Source: Terriglobia bacterium
Lineage (GTDB): Bacteria; Acidobacteriota; Terriglobia; Bryobacterales; Bryobacteraceae
Direction: 5' to 3'
Assembly: GCA_020073445.1 (NCBI GenBank)
Contig: JAIQFE010000028.1
Location: 1 to 64,000, forward strand
Length of the DNA stretch: 64,000 nt
The translations under genes and the position numbers were made by a program. Every line of letters starts with the position of its first letter. Positions within the stretch are counted from its first letter, which is position 1. Positions 1-7,598 of the stretch are shown here, piece by piece. The notes under the pieces are model-generated. The model was given only the letters and a program-made list of their open reading frames with translations. It was not told where the DNA came from and did not search any database.

Positions 1-145
1 CGAACAGCCCGCCATAGCCATGCTCCTGGTACCGCTGCCGCATCCGCTGCATGTTGCGGACACTCATTCCGGCAATCTCGGCCGCCTCGATCCAGGTCAG
101 GCTCTTGGCCATCGCTTTCAGAATCACGTCTTGCAGCTTCATCAT
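1..145 (-). CDS. Transposase N-terminus (partial, runs off the left edge)
   Basis: Only the first 48 codons are present, starting from tandem ATG codons at 145 and 142. The peptide reads MMKLQDVILKAMAKS and continues to HGYGGLF. It matches the N-terminal helix-turn-helix of ISNCY/IS1202-type transposases, which begin with a MKLQDVI-like stretch and end the first HTH near GYDGLF. Its role would be recognition of the insertion-sequence ends. The DDE catalytic domain lies outside the window, so it is not possible to say whether the transposase is intact. Confidence 0.75.
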   Translation of the reverse strand, partial: MMKLQDVILKAMAKSLTWIEAAEIAGMSVRNMQRMRQRYQEHGYGGLF

Positions 146-264
146 CCGCTCCGTTTCTCGGGCGGGTATCGCTCGGCTCGGTGTCTCCACCTCGCCAGCT
201 TCCTCCCGCCCGGCCTGGACCGGACAACTAACGTGCTAATTCCACCGGACAACTAACGTGCTAA
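1..264 (-). mobile_element. End of an ISNCY/IS1202-like insertion sequence
   Basis: This is the 5' end of an insertion sequence that continues beyond the left edge. It holds the first codons of a transposase reading leftward. Outside the gene lie two copies of a 21-bp direct repeat with core CCGGACAACTAACGTGCTA, at 219-239 and 244-264, giving a 25-bp period. Repeated short sites next to the terminus are typical of transposase-binding sites. The outer boundary is probably near 264-270, because ordinary coding sequence begins at 328. No target-site duplication can be checked, since the other end is outside the window. Confidence 0.7.
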
Positions 265-327
265 CGACAGATTTCGCCATCCCCCTTGACTCTGGTCTCC
301 TTAAGCAATAGCCTCGGCGGGAGACTT

Positions 328-1119
328 ATGAAGCTCAGGGGCGTCCTTCCGCTGGCGATGATGGGGATATGGCTGTCGGTTCCAGCCACAGCGCTCTCGG
401 TTTGTTTGGATCCCGATTATCTTCCGTATTCGAATCAAGCCGGCGACGGGTTCGAGAATAAGATCGCCTTGGCGGTTGGGAACGCGCTTCGCGAAAAAGT
501 GCAATTCACCTGGGCCAGCCACCGCGGTCACGGCGGCTTTCCTCAATTCCTCTCCTCCACGCTGGACGCCGGGAAGTGCGACGTGGTGATGAGTATTCCC
601 TATGGCAGCCGTGAAGAACTGACGACACGGCCTTATTACACCTCGTCCTACGTTTTCATTTTCCCCAAGAGCAAGAAGTACGACGTTACGAGTATGGATT
701 CGCCGCTGCTCAAGCGGCTGAAGGTTGGTTTCGAAAGGGAAACGCCTGCCGAAGACGCCTTGAAGATGCGCGGTTTGATCACAGGCCCCGGCGGTGTGGT
801 CGGGTTCGACGTGTCGGACGAAGGCGGCGGATCGCCCGAAGTAATGCTGACGGCACTGAAGAACGGAAAGATCGATGTCCTGATAACCTGGCAGCCGGCC
901 ATCGGCGCGTTCCTAAAAGCCTATCCCGATTTCGAAGTGGCGATTGTTCCGAACACGCGAGCTCTGGGAGCCCCCGAGCAGTACACGTTTCCCATGTCGA
1001 TGGGAGTCCGCGAAGGCAACGACGCGTTGAAGAAGAGACTCGACGAGATTATCGAAAAGCATCAAGCGGAACTCACGTCCATATTGGCTGATAGCGGAGT
1101 GTTGGTGAGTTTTAAATGA
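328..1119 (+). CDS. xoxJ: XoxJ/MxaJ-like periplasmic solute-binding protein of a PQQ dehydrogenase system
   Basis: This is a 263-residue periplasmic binding protein of the SBP_bac_3 type, with a signal peptide (MKLRGVLPLAMMGIWLSV, cleaved after ATA). Family members read VCLDPDYLPYSN at the mature N-terminus, as here, and are found beside methanol or alcohol dehydrogenases. XoxJ is thought to help activate or deliver cofactor to the dehydrogenase; it is not a proven transporter component, and no permease gene is next to it. The ATG at 328 is preferred because GGGAG lies at a proper distance and the signal peptide then begins normally. The gene overlaps the next by ATGA. The insertion sequence directly upstream may have cut off the native promoter. 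Confidence 0.82.
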   Translation: MKLRGVLPLAMMGIWLSVPATALSVCLDPDYLPYSNQAGDGFENKIALAVGNALREKVQFTWASHRGHGGFPQFLSSTLDAGKCDVVMSIPYGSREELTTRPYYTSSYVFIFPKSKKYDVTSMDSPLLKRLKVGFERETPAEDALKMRGLITGPGGVVGFDVSDEGGGSPEVMLTALKNGKIDVLITWQPAIGAFLKAYPDFEVAIVPNTRALGAPEQYTFPMSMGVREGNDALKKRLDEIIEKHQAELTSILADSGVLVSFK

Positions 1120-1790
1120 GAGCCCTGATTTTCGCCGCGTTAGCGGTTGCGGCGCTAGGACAGGACGCCGCAAAACTGATCCAGGCAAGTGATTGCTCCT
1201 CCTGTCACGCTGTGGATCATCGGGTGGTGGGGCCTGCGTACAGTGAAGTCGCCAAGCGCTATTCAGGGCAAACGGACGCGTCCAATAAACTGGCCGCGAA
1301 AATTCGGGACGGCGACGGTGGGATGCCCGCTCATCCCGACTTGACAGATGCGCAGCGGACAGAAATCGCGAAGTGGATACTGGCGCAAACGCAGTCTTCT
1401 CCGAGTCAGGCGGAGGTCCAAGCCTACGCCTACGCCCTGAAGGACGCCACGACAGTCCAATTGGAGTTCCCCCTATTTGTCGATGGAAAGGGTCCGAAGG
1501 TCACCAAAGACGTCTTCCATGGATATCAGTTGTACAACTCGTACTGCTATCGCTGTCACGGAACAGACGCTACCGGCGGCCAGTTGGGGCCCGACCTGCG
1601 GCGCTCTCTCGCGTCGGGAATGAAACAGCAAGAGTTTCTCTCGACTGCCATGACCGGAAGGAAAGAGCAGGGCATGCCGGCGTGGGCCGGTTTCCTCAGC
1701 GAAAAAGACGTGGTTGACGTTTACCAGTATGTAAAGGGACGAAGCCTTGACCTGGTGCCTTCCGGCAGGCCCGCCTCCGAACAAGATTAA
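1116..1790 (+). CDS. Secreted dihaem cytochrome c, likely electron acceptor of the adjacent dehydrogenase
   Basis: The protein has 224 residues with a short signal peptide. It has two class-I cytochrome c domains: CSSCH at residues 27-31 with a likely axial Met at 70 (GGMPAHPDL), and CYRCH at 144-148 with a second GMPAW-type Met. It is expected to sit in the periplasm and take electrons from the PQQ enzyme, as XoxG or CytcL does. Canonical XoxG has a single haem, so this is a non-standard acceptor, perhaps a fusion of the primary and secondary cytochromes. It overlaps xoxJ by 4 bp and is followed after 41 bp by the dehydrogenase, consistent with one operon. Confidence 0.85.
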   Translation: MRALIFAALAVAALGQDAAKLIQASDCSSCHAVDHRVVGPAYSEVAKRYSGQTDASNKLAAKIRDGDGGMPAHPDLTDAQRTEIAKWILAQTQSSPSQAEVQAYAYALKDATTVQLEFPLFVDGKGPKVTKDVFHGYQLYNSYCYRCHGTDATGGQLGPDLRRSLASGMKQQEFLSTAMTGRKEQGMPAWAGFLSEKDVVDVYQYVKGRSLDLVPSGRPASEQD

Positions 1791-1831
1791 GCCGCAAGAT
1801 TAAGCGCAAGACTGAAAAAGGAGATCTCGAC

Positions 1832-3616
1832 ATGAACCGCATGAAATGGCTGAGTCTGGGAATCGTACTCTGCAGCGCGATCGTGGGGATCTCGCGTGCC
1901 GACGAAGCCTTGGAGAAAGATGCCCAAGATCCCAATCAGTGGGTCTTGCCGTTGGGAAGTTATAGCGGGATCCGCCACAGCAAGCTAAGTCAGATAAACA
2001 CTAAGAACGCCGATAAGCTGCACGTCGCCTGGACCATGTCGACGGGCACACTCCGAGGGCAAGAGGGGCAGCCACTGGTGGTCGGCAACATGATGTATTT
2101 CGAAAGTTCCTATCCGAACTTCGTCTACGCCATCAACCTCGACAACGTTGGCCAGATCGTTTGGAAGTTCGCGCCGGAGCAAGACAAGTTTTCGCCCTCG
2201 GTGGCATGCTGCGATCTGGTCAACAAGGGCGTCGCCTACGCGGATGGGAAGATCCTGGTCACAACCTTGGACACGCACGTCTACGCGCTCGATGCAAAGA
2301 CAGGGAAGGTTGTGTGGACTGCACAGAACGGCGATCCGCAACTGGGCCAGACCATGACCATGGCGCCGCTGATTGTCCACGACAAAGTGATCGTGGGTAT
2401 TTCAGGAGGTGAGTACGGCGTCCGCGGCTATCTGAGCGCCTTCGATCTCAAATCCGGGAAGCTGGTGTGGCGCGCGAATAACGTCGGCCCCGATCAGGAC
2501 ATTTTGTTCGACCCAGCCAAGACCATAGACGGAGCGACCCAACAACCCGTGGGCAAGGATTCCAGCCTCAAGACCTGGAATCAGGACGAGTGGAAACTCG
2601 GCGGCGGCACCACGTGGGGCTGGTACACCTACGATCCCCAGCTCAACCTGGTTTACTACGGCAGCGGAAACCCCGGGACCTGGAATCCTTCGCAGCGGCA
2701 GGGCGATAACAAGTGGTCTACCGCTCTCATCGCCCGCAATCCGGATACGGGAGTGGCCGCGTGGTCGTATCAGATGACCCCGCACGATGCCTGGGACTAT
2801 GACGGCATCAACGAGAGCGTGCTCACCGACAGCGTCGTTGACGGCGCCACCATTCCGACGCTGACCCATTTCGATCGTAACGGCTTTGCCTACCTGCTCG
2901 ACCGGCGCAACGGCAAACTCCTGCGAGCCAATAAATTCGATTCGACCACCAACTGGGCCAAAGAGATCGACCTGAAGACGGGCCGGCCGGTTCTGAACCC
3001 GGATAAGATGACCAAGGAAGATGTCAATGTCAAAGACATCTGCCCCGCGGCGCAAGGCGCCAAGAATCATCAACCGGCGTCCTATGATCCCAAGACTAAG
3101 TTGTTTTACGTCGGGACCAATCACATCTGCATGGATTACCAAGCATTCAGCGTCAAGTACCGGGGCGGCTTCCCGTACGTGGGGGCCACACTAAGCATGT
3201 TCCCCGCGGATCATGGGAATATTCGCGGCAGGCTCATCGCGTTCGATTCGGTCACTGGACAGACCAAGTGGGCGGTCAACGAAATGTTCCAGGTTTACAG
3301 CGGGCCGCTGACCACCGATGCGGGCGTGCTGTTTTACGGCACGCTGGATGGCTGGTTTAAAGCCGCCGATCAAGCCACGGGAAAGACCCTGTATCAGTTC
3401 AAAGCGCCCTCGGGCATCATTGGTAACCCCATGACCTACATGCACAAGGGAAAACAGTACATCGCGGTTCTCACCGGCGTGGGTGGATGGGCCGCCATCG
3501 GCCTCGCCGAGGGGCTTACCAAGGGCACCGAAGGATTGGGCGCGGTTGGTTTGACTACTTCGCTCACCGACTACACGAACCTGGGAGGCACGCTGGTCGT
3601 ATTCAGTCTCGACTAG
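1832..3616 (+). CDS. xoxF: PQQ-dependent alcohol (methanol) dehydrogenase, lanthanide type
   Basis: This 594-residue quinoprotein is an eight-bladed propeller with a signal peptide ending near SRA. Family marks are all visible: the vicinal disulfide pair SVACCD, the metal-ligand Glu in GGEYGVRGY, the Asn in GSGNPGTWNP, and the catalytic Asp322 in PHDAWDYDG. Asp324, two residues on, is the extra carboxylate found in lanthanide enzymes (XoxF/ExaF) and replaced by Ala in calcium MxaF. The reaction would be oxidation of a primary alcohol in the periplasm, passing electrons to the cytochrome encoded upstream. A strong AAAGGAG ribosome-binding site precedes the ATG at 1832. The substrate (methanol or a longer alcohol) cannot be told from sequence. 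No pqq genes are in the window. Confidence 0.9.
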   Translation: MNRMKWLSLGIVLCSAIVGISRADEALEKDAQDPNQWVLPLGSYSGIRHSKLSQINTKNADKLHVAWTMSTGTLRGQEGQPLVVGNMMYFESSYPNFVYAINLDNVGQIVWKFAPEQDKFSPSVACCDLVNKGVAYADGKILVTTLDTHVYALDAKTGKVVWTAQNGDPQLGQTMTMAPLIVHDKVIVGISGGEYGVRGYLSAFDLKSGKLVWRANNVGPDQDILFDPAKTIDGATQQPVGKDSSLKTWNQDEWKLGGGTTWGWYTYDPQLNLVYYGSGNPGTWNPSQRQGDNKWSTALIARNPDTGVAAWSYQMTPHDAWDYDGINESVLTDSVVDGATIPTLTHFDRNGFAYLLDRRNGKLLRANKFDSTTNWAKEIDLKTGRPVLNPDKMTKEDVNVKDICPAAQGAKNHQPASYDPKTKLFYVGTNHICMDYQAFSVKYRGGFPYVGATLSMFPADHGNIRGRLIAFDSVTGQTKWAVNEMFQVYSGPLTTDAGVLFYGTLDGWFKAADQATGKTLYQFKAPSGIIGNPMTYMHKGKQYIAVLTGVGGWAAIGLAEGLTKGTEGLGAVGLTTSLTDYTNLGGTLVVFSLD

Positions 3617-3658
3617 CCTGACCACCCCAATCATTCATCCGAACGAAAATTTCCCCTA

Positions 3659-3694
3659 TTGACATTCTAACCTGCTAGTACTAATGTTTTAGTA
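3659..3694 (+). promoter_or_regulatory. blaI promoter with overlapping BlaI-type operator; transcript probably leaderless
   Basis: TTGACA (3659-3664) is followed by a 17-bp spacer and TAATGT (3682-3687), a near-consensus housekeeping promoter. The perfect inverted repeat TACTAA-TGTT-TTAGTA (3679-3694) covers the -10 box and ends on the A of the ATG at 3694. TACTA/TAGTA is the half-site type bound by BlaI/MecI repressors, so autorepression is likely. The expected transcription start, about 7 bp after the -10 box, coincides with the ATG, which suggests a leaderless message. Confidence 0.75.
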
Positions 3695-4062
3695 TGAAGC
3701 GGGCAAGAACGACCCTCACCGGGCAGGAACTCGAAATCATGAAGGTGATCTGGAAGCTCGGAACACCCACGGTGCGGCAGGTTTACGAAACCCTGCTGGA
3801 ACGCCGCAAAGTGGCCTACACCACCGTCATGACCATGATGAACATCCTGGAGCAGAAGGGCTATCTCAAGAAACGCCAAGGCGACCGGGCCTTTGTCTAC
3901 GCTCCTAGCCGACCCGAAAAGCAGGTCATTCGAGCCATGGTCCGCGAGTTCGTCGACCGCGTGTTCAATGGGGCGGCGGAACCGCTGCTGCTGCATCTCG
4001 TCGAGGATGACCAGCTCACCAAAGAAGAGCTGGACGAAATCCGGAAGAGCATACGGCCATGA
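3694..4062 (+). CDS. BlaI/MecI/CopY-family repressor
   Basis: This 122-residue protein has an N-terminal winged helix (residues 5-75, with LTGQELEIMKVIWKLG and the recognition region RKVAYTTVMTMMNILEQKGYL) and a C-terminal dimerisation helix. BlaI proteins repress as dimers and are released when a partner membrane protease cleaves or triggers them. The partner is the next gene, which overlaps by ATGA. Length matches the family. The regulated process is unknown: no beta-lactamase is nearby, and in acidobacteria such pairs are very common and not tied to resistance. Confidence 0.92.
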   Translation: MKRARTTLTGQELEIMKVIWKLGTPTVRQVYETLLERRKVAYTTVMTMMNILEQKGYLKKRQGDRAFVYAPSRPEKQVIRAMVREFVDRVFNGAAEPLLLHLVEDDQLTKEELDEIRKSIRP

Positions 4063-5945
4063 ACACCCTACTATTCGACAACTTGTTGTCCTGGTCCGCC
4101 GAGTTCGCGATTCTCGCGATGGCAGCCAGTGCGGCGGCGTATACGCTGCGTCACGCGCGGGCGCGGCTGTATTTCTGGCAGGCGATTCTGGCGGTCGCTT
4201 TGATGCTGCCCGCGATTGCCCCATGGAAACAATCCGTCGACGTCGCGTTGCCGCTTCCGCCGCCCGTAGTGCTGGCGACCCACGGCGTTCCGGTTTCGAA
4301 CGTTCCCGTATCGATGACCTGGGGATTCGAACAGCTGCTGGTGTTGCTGGCCGCCGGCGCCGTGCTTCGGCTGGCGTGGGTGGGCGTGGGACTGATACGC
4401 CTGTCTCGCATCCGGAAGCACGCCCGGCGTTTGCCGGAGCCGCCGGTCGGGTTCGGAGGAAGCGCAAGCTGGTACGTCTCGGATCAGGTGAGTGGTCCGG
4501 TTACTTTCGGCTGGCTGCGGCCGACGATTTTGCTCCCGACCAAGGTTTGCGAACTGACGCCCAGCGCGCAGGAAGCCATCGCCAGTCACGAGCTGTTCCA
4601 TGTTCATCGGCGCGACTGGCTGTTCGTCATGGCGGAAGAAATGATTCGCAGCGTGCTGTGGTTCCATCCTGCCGTCTGGTTCGTGCTATCGCGCATTCAA
4701 CTGGCGCGAGAGCAGGTGGTCGATCAGGAAGTGGTCCATGCCACGCGCGATCGCGCGGGATATTTAGAAGCCCTGGTATCGGTGGCCGCGCAACGACTTG
4801 AGCCGGATGTCGCACCGGCTCCACTTTTCTTGAAGAAACGCCAGCTCGCGGTGCGAGTGCAGGCGCTATTAAAGGAGACCTCGATGTCCGCATCCCGTCT
4901 TGCCGCTCATATTTCGGTCGCCGCATCCGTCGCGGTTATCGGCGCCTGCGGCGCGGTCTGGTTCTTCCCTCTGCAGAGTGCCGCGCAGGTTGCTCCGGAC
5001 GACGCAGGTATCACCGTGGATGCGGGCGGCACCTTGGCCCATCGCCCGCCCGTGCACTATCCGGGCGAGGCAGCTGCCGGCGATGTGCTGCTGGAACTGA
5101 CTCTGAACTCCAAGGGCGAGGTCGCCGATGCGCGCGTGCTGAGTGGTCCGGATGAATTGCGCAAGGCGGCTCTCGCGAGTGCACTGGACTGGCATTATGA
5201 CGGCGCCGCCTCGACACTGCTTCACGCAACCGTTCATTTCGGACAGAGGACGACGCGGAATGCACCGCAACCTCCTCCCCCTCCTCCTCCGCCTCCGCCA
5301 CCACCGCCGCCGGGTGCAGTTGGCGGGAGAGCCAAGGGCGGTCCATTTACTGCTCCGCCTCCGCCACCACCTCCGCCTCCACCACCGGAGACCGCCGTCA
5401 TTCAGCGGATCGATTTCGTGGGATTGAGTCCTGAATTGCAGCAGCGCGTGCAGAGCAGCCTCCCCGTACACGAAGGCGACACGCTAAGACTTGCCCAGTG
5501 GGATAGCGTTCGGCAATCTTTGCGGGACATCGACGAGCACCTGGTCATGGTTGTTCAGGGGAATGGAAATCCTTCGGACCGCGTGATTCTCAGGATCATG
5601 CTGCGGCAGGAGGTAGCGTTGGCTCCTGCGGTGACGGCATCGGTAGGATACCGTATCGGCGGAGGCGTCAGTGCGCCGGTCCCGACGGTCCGGCCGGAGC
5701 CTGAATACTCCGAAGAAGCTCGCGCCGCCAAATGGCAAGGTGCGGTTCTGTTGCAGGTACTGGTGGACGAAAACGGTGTCCCGCAGGACATTCAGGTCGT
5801 CCGGCCGTTGGGCCTCGGACTGGACCAAAAGGCCATCGAAGCGGTGCAGCAGTGGCGCTTCAAGCCGGGGCTCAAGGACGGGAAACCAGTAGCGGTCTCT
5901 GCCAATATCGAAGTCAATTTTAGGCTTGCACCATGGCGTCAGTAA
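4059..5945 (+). CDS. M56 (BlaR1/MecR1-type) membrane metalloprotease fused to TonB-like and POTRA-like modules
   Basis: The protein has 628 residues. The N-terminal third contains several membrane segments and the zinc motif HELFH (177-181), followed by the family helix ending REQVVDQEVV. A further membrane segment lies near residues 280-305. Then come a TonB_C-like module (about 320-395, HYPGEAAAGDVLLELTLNSKG), a proline run of about 14 (about 405-418), a second of about 11 (about 433-443), a POTRA-like segment (about 447-505, IDFVGLSPELQQRVQSSLPV) and a second, clearer TonB_C domain (about 530-625, PEYSEEARAAKWQGAVLL to QWRFKPGLKDGKPV). The protease would sense a signal and inactivate the upstream repressor. 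Proline-rich spacers suit a periplasm-spanning arm. A canonical penicillin-binding sensor domain is absent. Confidence 0.85.
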   Translation: MNTLLFDNLLSWSAEFAILAMAASAAAYTLRHARARLYFWQAILAVALMLPAIAPWKQSVDVALPLPPPVVLATHGVPVSNVPVSMTWGFEQLLVLLAAGAVLRLAWVGVGLIRLSRIRKHARRLPEPPVGFGGSASWYVSDQVSGPVTFGWLRPTILLPTKVCELTPSAQEAIASHELFHVHRRDWLFVMAEEMIRSVLWFHPAVWFVLSRIQLAREQVVDQEVVHATRDRAGYLEALVSVAAQRLEPDVAPAPLFLKKRQLAVRVQALLKETSMSASRLAAHISVAASVAVIGACGAVWFFPLQSAAQVAPDDAGITVDAGGTLAHRPPVHYPGEAAAGDVLLELTLNSKGEVADARVLSGPDELRKAALASALDWHYDGAASTLLHATVHFGQRTTRNAPQPPPPPPPPPPPPPPGAVGGRAKGGPFTAPPPPPPPPPPPETAVIQRIDFVGLSPELQQRVQSSLPVHEGDTLRLAQWDSVRQSLRDIDEHLVMVVQGNGNPSDRVILRIMLRQEVALAPAVTASVGYRIGGGVSAPVPTVRPEPEYSEEARAAKWQGAVLLQVLVDENGVPQDIQVVRPLGLGLDQKAIEAVQQWRFKPGLKDGKPVAVSANIEVNFRLAPWRQ

Positions 5946-5984
5946 AGTCTGGCGTGTTGGGCGATAATATGAGTTCCGCCCAAC

Positions 5985-6308
5985 ATGCCCAAAATCACCT
6001 ATATTTCAAATGCCGGCGTTTCCCGCACGGTTGACGTTCCGGTCGGCGACACCGTCATGGAAGGCGCCGTCCAGAACGACGTCGACGGGATCGTCGCCGA
6101 GTGCGGTGGCAACTGCCAGTGCGCTACCTGCCACGTCTACGTCGAAGAAAAGTTCCTGCCGGTGCTGAAGCCCATCGCCGAGGACGAAGACGCGATGCTT
6201 GAGACCGCGGCTTCGCCCCGTAAATCCAATAGCCGCCTGAGCTGCCAGCTCCACGTGACGCCGGCGTTCGACGGCTTGGTGGTCCACACGCCGCCCACCC
6301 AACAATAA
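5985..6308 (+). CDS. [2Fe-2S] ferredoxin, adrenodoxin/P450 type
   Basis: This 107-residue cytoplasmic electron carrier has the cysteine pattern of the adrenodoxin/putidaredoxin class, ECGGNCQCATC (C-x5-C-x2-C), with the fourth ligand in SCQLH. The final TTPPTQQ-like tail is disordered. It directly precedes its probable reductase with stop and start codons adjoining. Such pairs usually feed a cytochrome P450 or a Rieske-type oxygenase, but neither gene is in the window, so the end acceptor is unknown. Confidence 0.9.
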   Translation: MPKITYISNAGVSRTVDVPVGDTVMEGAVQNDVDGIVAECGGNCQCATCHVYVEEKFLPVLKPIAEDEDAMLETAASPRKSNSRLSCQLHVTPAFDGLVVHTPPTQQ

Positions 6309-7493
6309 GTGGCCGTTGTCATCATTGGCGGCGGGCAGGGCGGATTCCAAACCGCCGCGTCGCTGCGTGCCGAGGGTTACCAGGAACGCATCACGCTGAT
6401 TGGCGACGAGCCTGGAGTGCCTTATCAAAGGCCTCCGCTCTCGAAGGGCTTCCTGCTCGGCAAGCAGGAGCAGCGCCACGCCGAGCTGCGGCCGGCTGCG
6501 TTCTATGAGACGCAGCGCATAGATCTGTTGACGGGCCGCGTGACCGCTATCGATCGCGTGGCGCGTCGCGTCAAGCTCGATTCCGGGGAGCAGATCGAAT
6601 ACGACACTCTGGTGCTCGCCACCGGCGCGCGCAACCGTCCGCTTCCTCACGAGGGAGTATTTTATCTGCGTACGCTCCCGGAAGCCACGGAGATTCGCCA
6701 GCGTCTGGCTGCGGCTCAGGACGTGGTCGTGATCGGCGGAGGATTCATCGGGCTCGAAGTCGCCGCCGCGGCTCGCACTCTCGGCAAGCAGGTCACCGTG
6801 GTCGAAGGGCAACCGCGGTTAATGGCAAGGGTGGTAGCACCGGTCGTGTCCGAATATTTCCGCGGCCAGCACGAGGCCAAGGGTGTCGACATCCTGTTAA
6901 ACGCGGTGCTGTTAGGGATAAGCGAAAAAGAGGTGCTGCTAGAGGAAAGAACCCGCCGCCCTGCCGACCTGGTGATTGCCGGGATCGGCGTGGTACCGAA
7001 CGTGGAGCTGGCGCGCGAGGCCGGTTTGCCCGTCGGCAATGGCATCACTGTAGACGAGTACCTGCGAACTCCCGACGAGCGTATTTTCGCGATCGGGGAT
7101 TGCGCGGAGAGCCCCAGCATGTTCGCGGAAGATTTGTGCCGTCTGGAATCGGTGCAGAATGCGGTCGATCAGGCGGCTTGCGTCGCCAAGGCCAACGTCG
7201 GACACCGAGCGCCGTATGGGGCCGTGCCGTGGTTCTGGACTGATCAGTACGATATCCACCTGCAGATGGCGGGCTTGCCGACGGGGTTCGATCAGGTGGT
7301 CACGCGCGGCGATCCGGAGAGTCGCAAATTTTCGGTGTTTTACTTCCGGGGTGGGAAACTCTGCGCGGTGGATTCGGTGAATCGTCCCGCGGATCACTTA
7401 GCGGCAAGAAAGCTGATCGGGGCACACGCGACCGTGAGCCCCGACCAAGCCAAGGACGAAAGTTTCGACCTGAAGGTATCGCGGGCTGAATGA
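6309..7493 (+). CDS. FAD-dependent NAD(P)H:ferredoxin reductase
   Basis: The 394-residue protein belongs to the putidaredoxin-reductase/BphA4 family. It has an N-terminal FAD site (VVIIGGGQGG), an NAD(P)-binding site near residue 140 (VVIGGGFIGLEVAAAARTLG), the second FAD signature FAIGDCAE, and a C-terminal reductase domain. The start is a GTG placed immediately after the ferredoxin TAA, which implies translational coupling. It would move electrons from NAD(P)H to the upstream ferredoxin. A hairpin repeat follows the stop codon. Confidence 0.9.
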   Translation: MAVVIIGGGQGGFQTAASLRAEGYQERITLIGDEPGVPYQRPPLSKGFLLGKQEQRHAELRPAAFYETQRIDLLTGRVTAIDRVARRVKLDSGEQIEYDTLVLATGARNRPLPHEGVFYLRTLPEATEIRQRLAAAQDVVVIGGGFIGLEVAAAARTLGKQVTVVEGQPRLMARVVAPVVSEYFRGQHEAKGVDILLNAVLLGISEKEVLLEERTRRPADLVIAGIGVVPNVELAREAGLPVGNGITVDEYLRTPDERIFAIGDCAESPSMFAEDLCRLESVQNAVDQAACVAKANVGHRAPYGAVPWFWTDQYDIHLQMAGLPTGFDQVVTRGDPESRKFSVFYFRGGKLCAVDSVNRPADHLAARKLIGAHATVSPDQAKDESFDLKVSRAE

Positions 7494-7497
7494 AAAA

Positions 7498-7576
7498 GGG
7501 ACAGGCAGCTCTGTCCACTCCCAGGCTCGTGCGCAAAGTCACAAGTTTACGGGAGGGGACAGAGTAGCCTGTCCCC
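7498..7576. repeat. Twin-hairpin intergenic repeat, family 1, copy A
   Basis: A 79-bp element has a palindrome at each end: GGGACAGGCAGCTCTGTCC (7498-7516) and a longer GGGGACAG...CTGTCCCC palindrome (7555-7576). It is nearly identical, in inverted orientation, to the copy at 61508-61587, with about 3 differences. It lies between two convergent genes, so it may act as a two-way terminator or RNA-stabilising structure. No coding capacity. Confidence 0.85.
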
Positions 7577-7598
7577 ATCACAACAGCCGTTTTGCGGC

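Noticed and set aside
219-264. Possible CRISPR array from the repeated 21-bp words
   Set aside because: Only two copies with 4-bp spacing and located at a transposase end; no spacers or cas genes.
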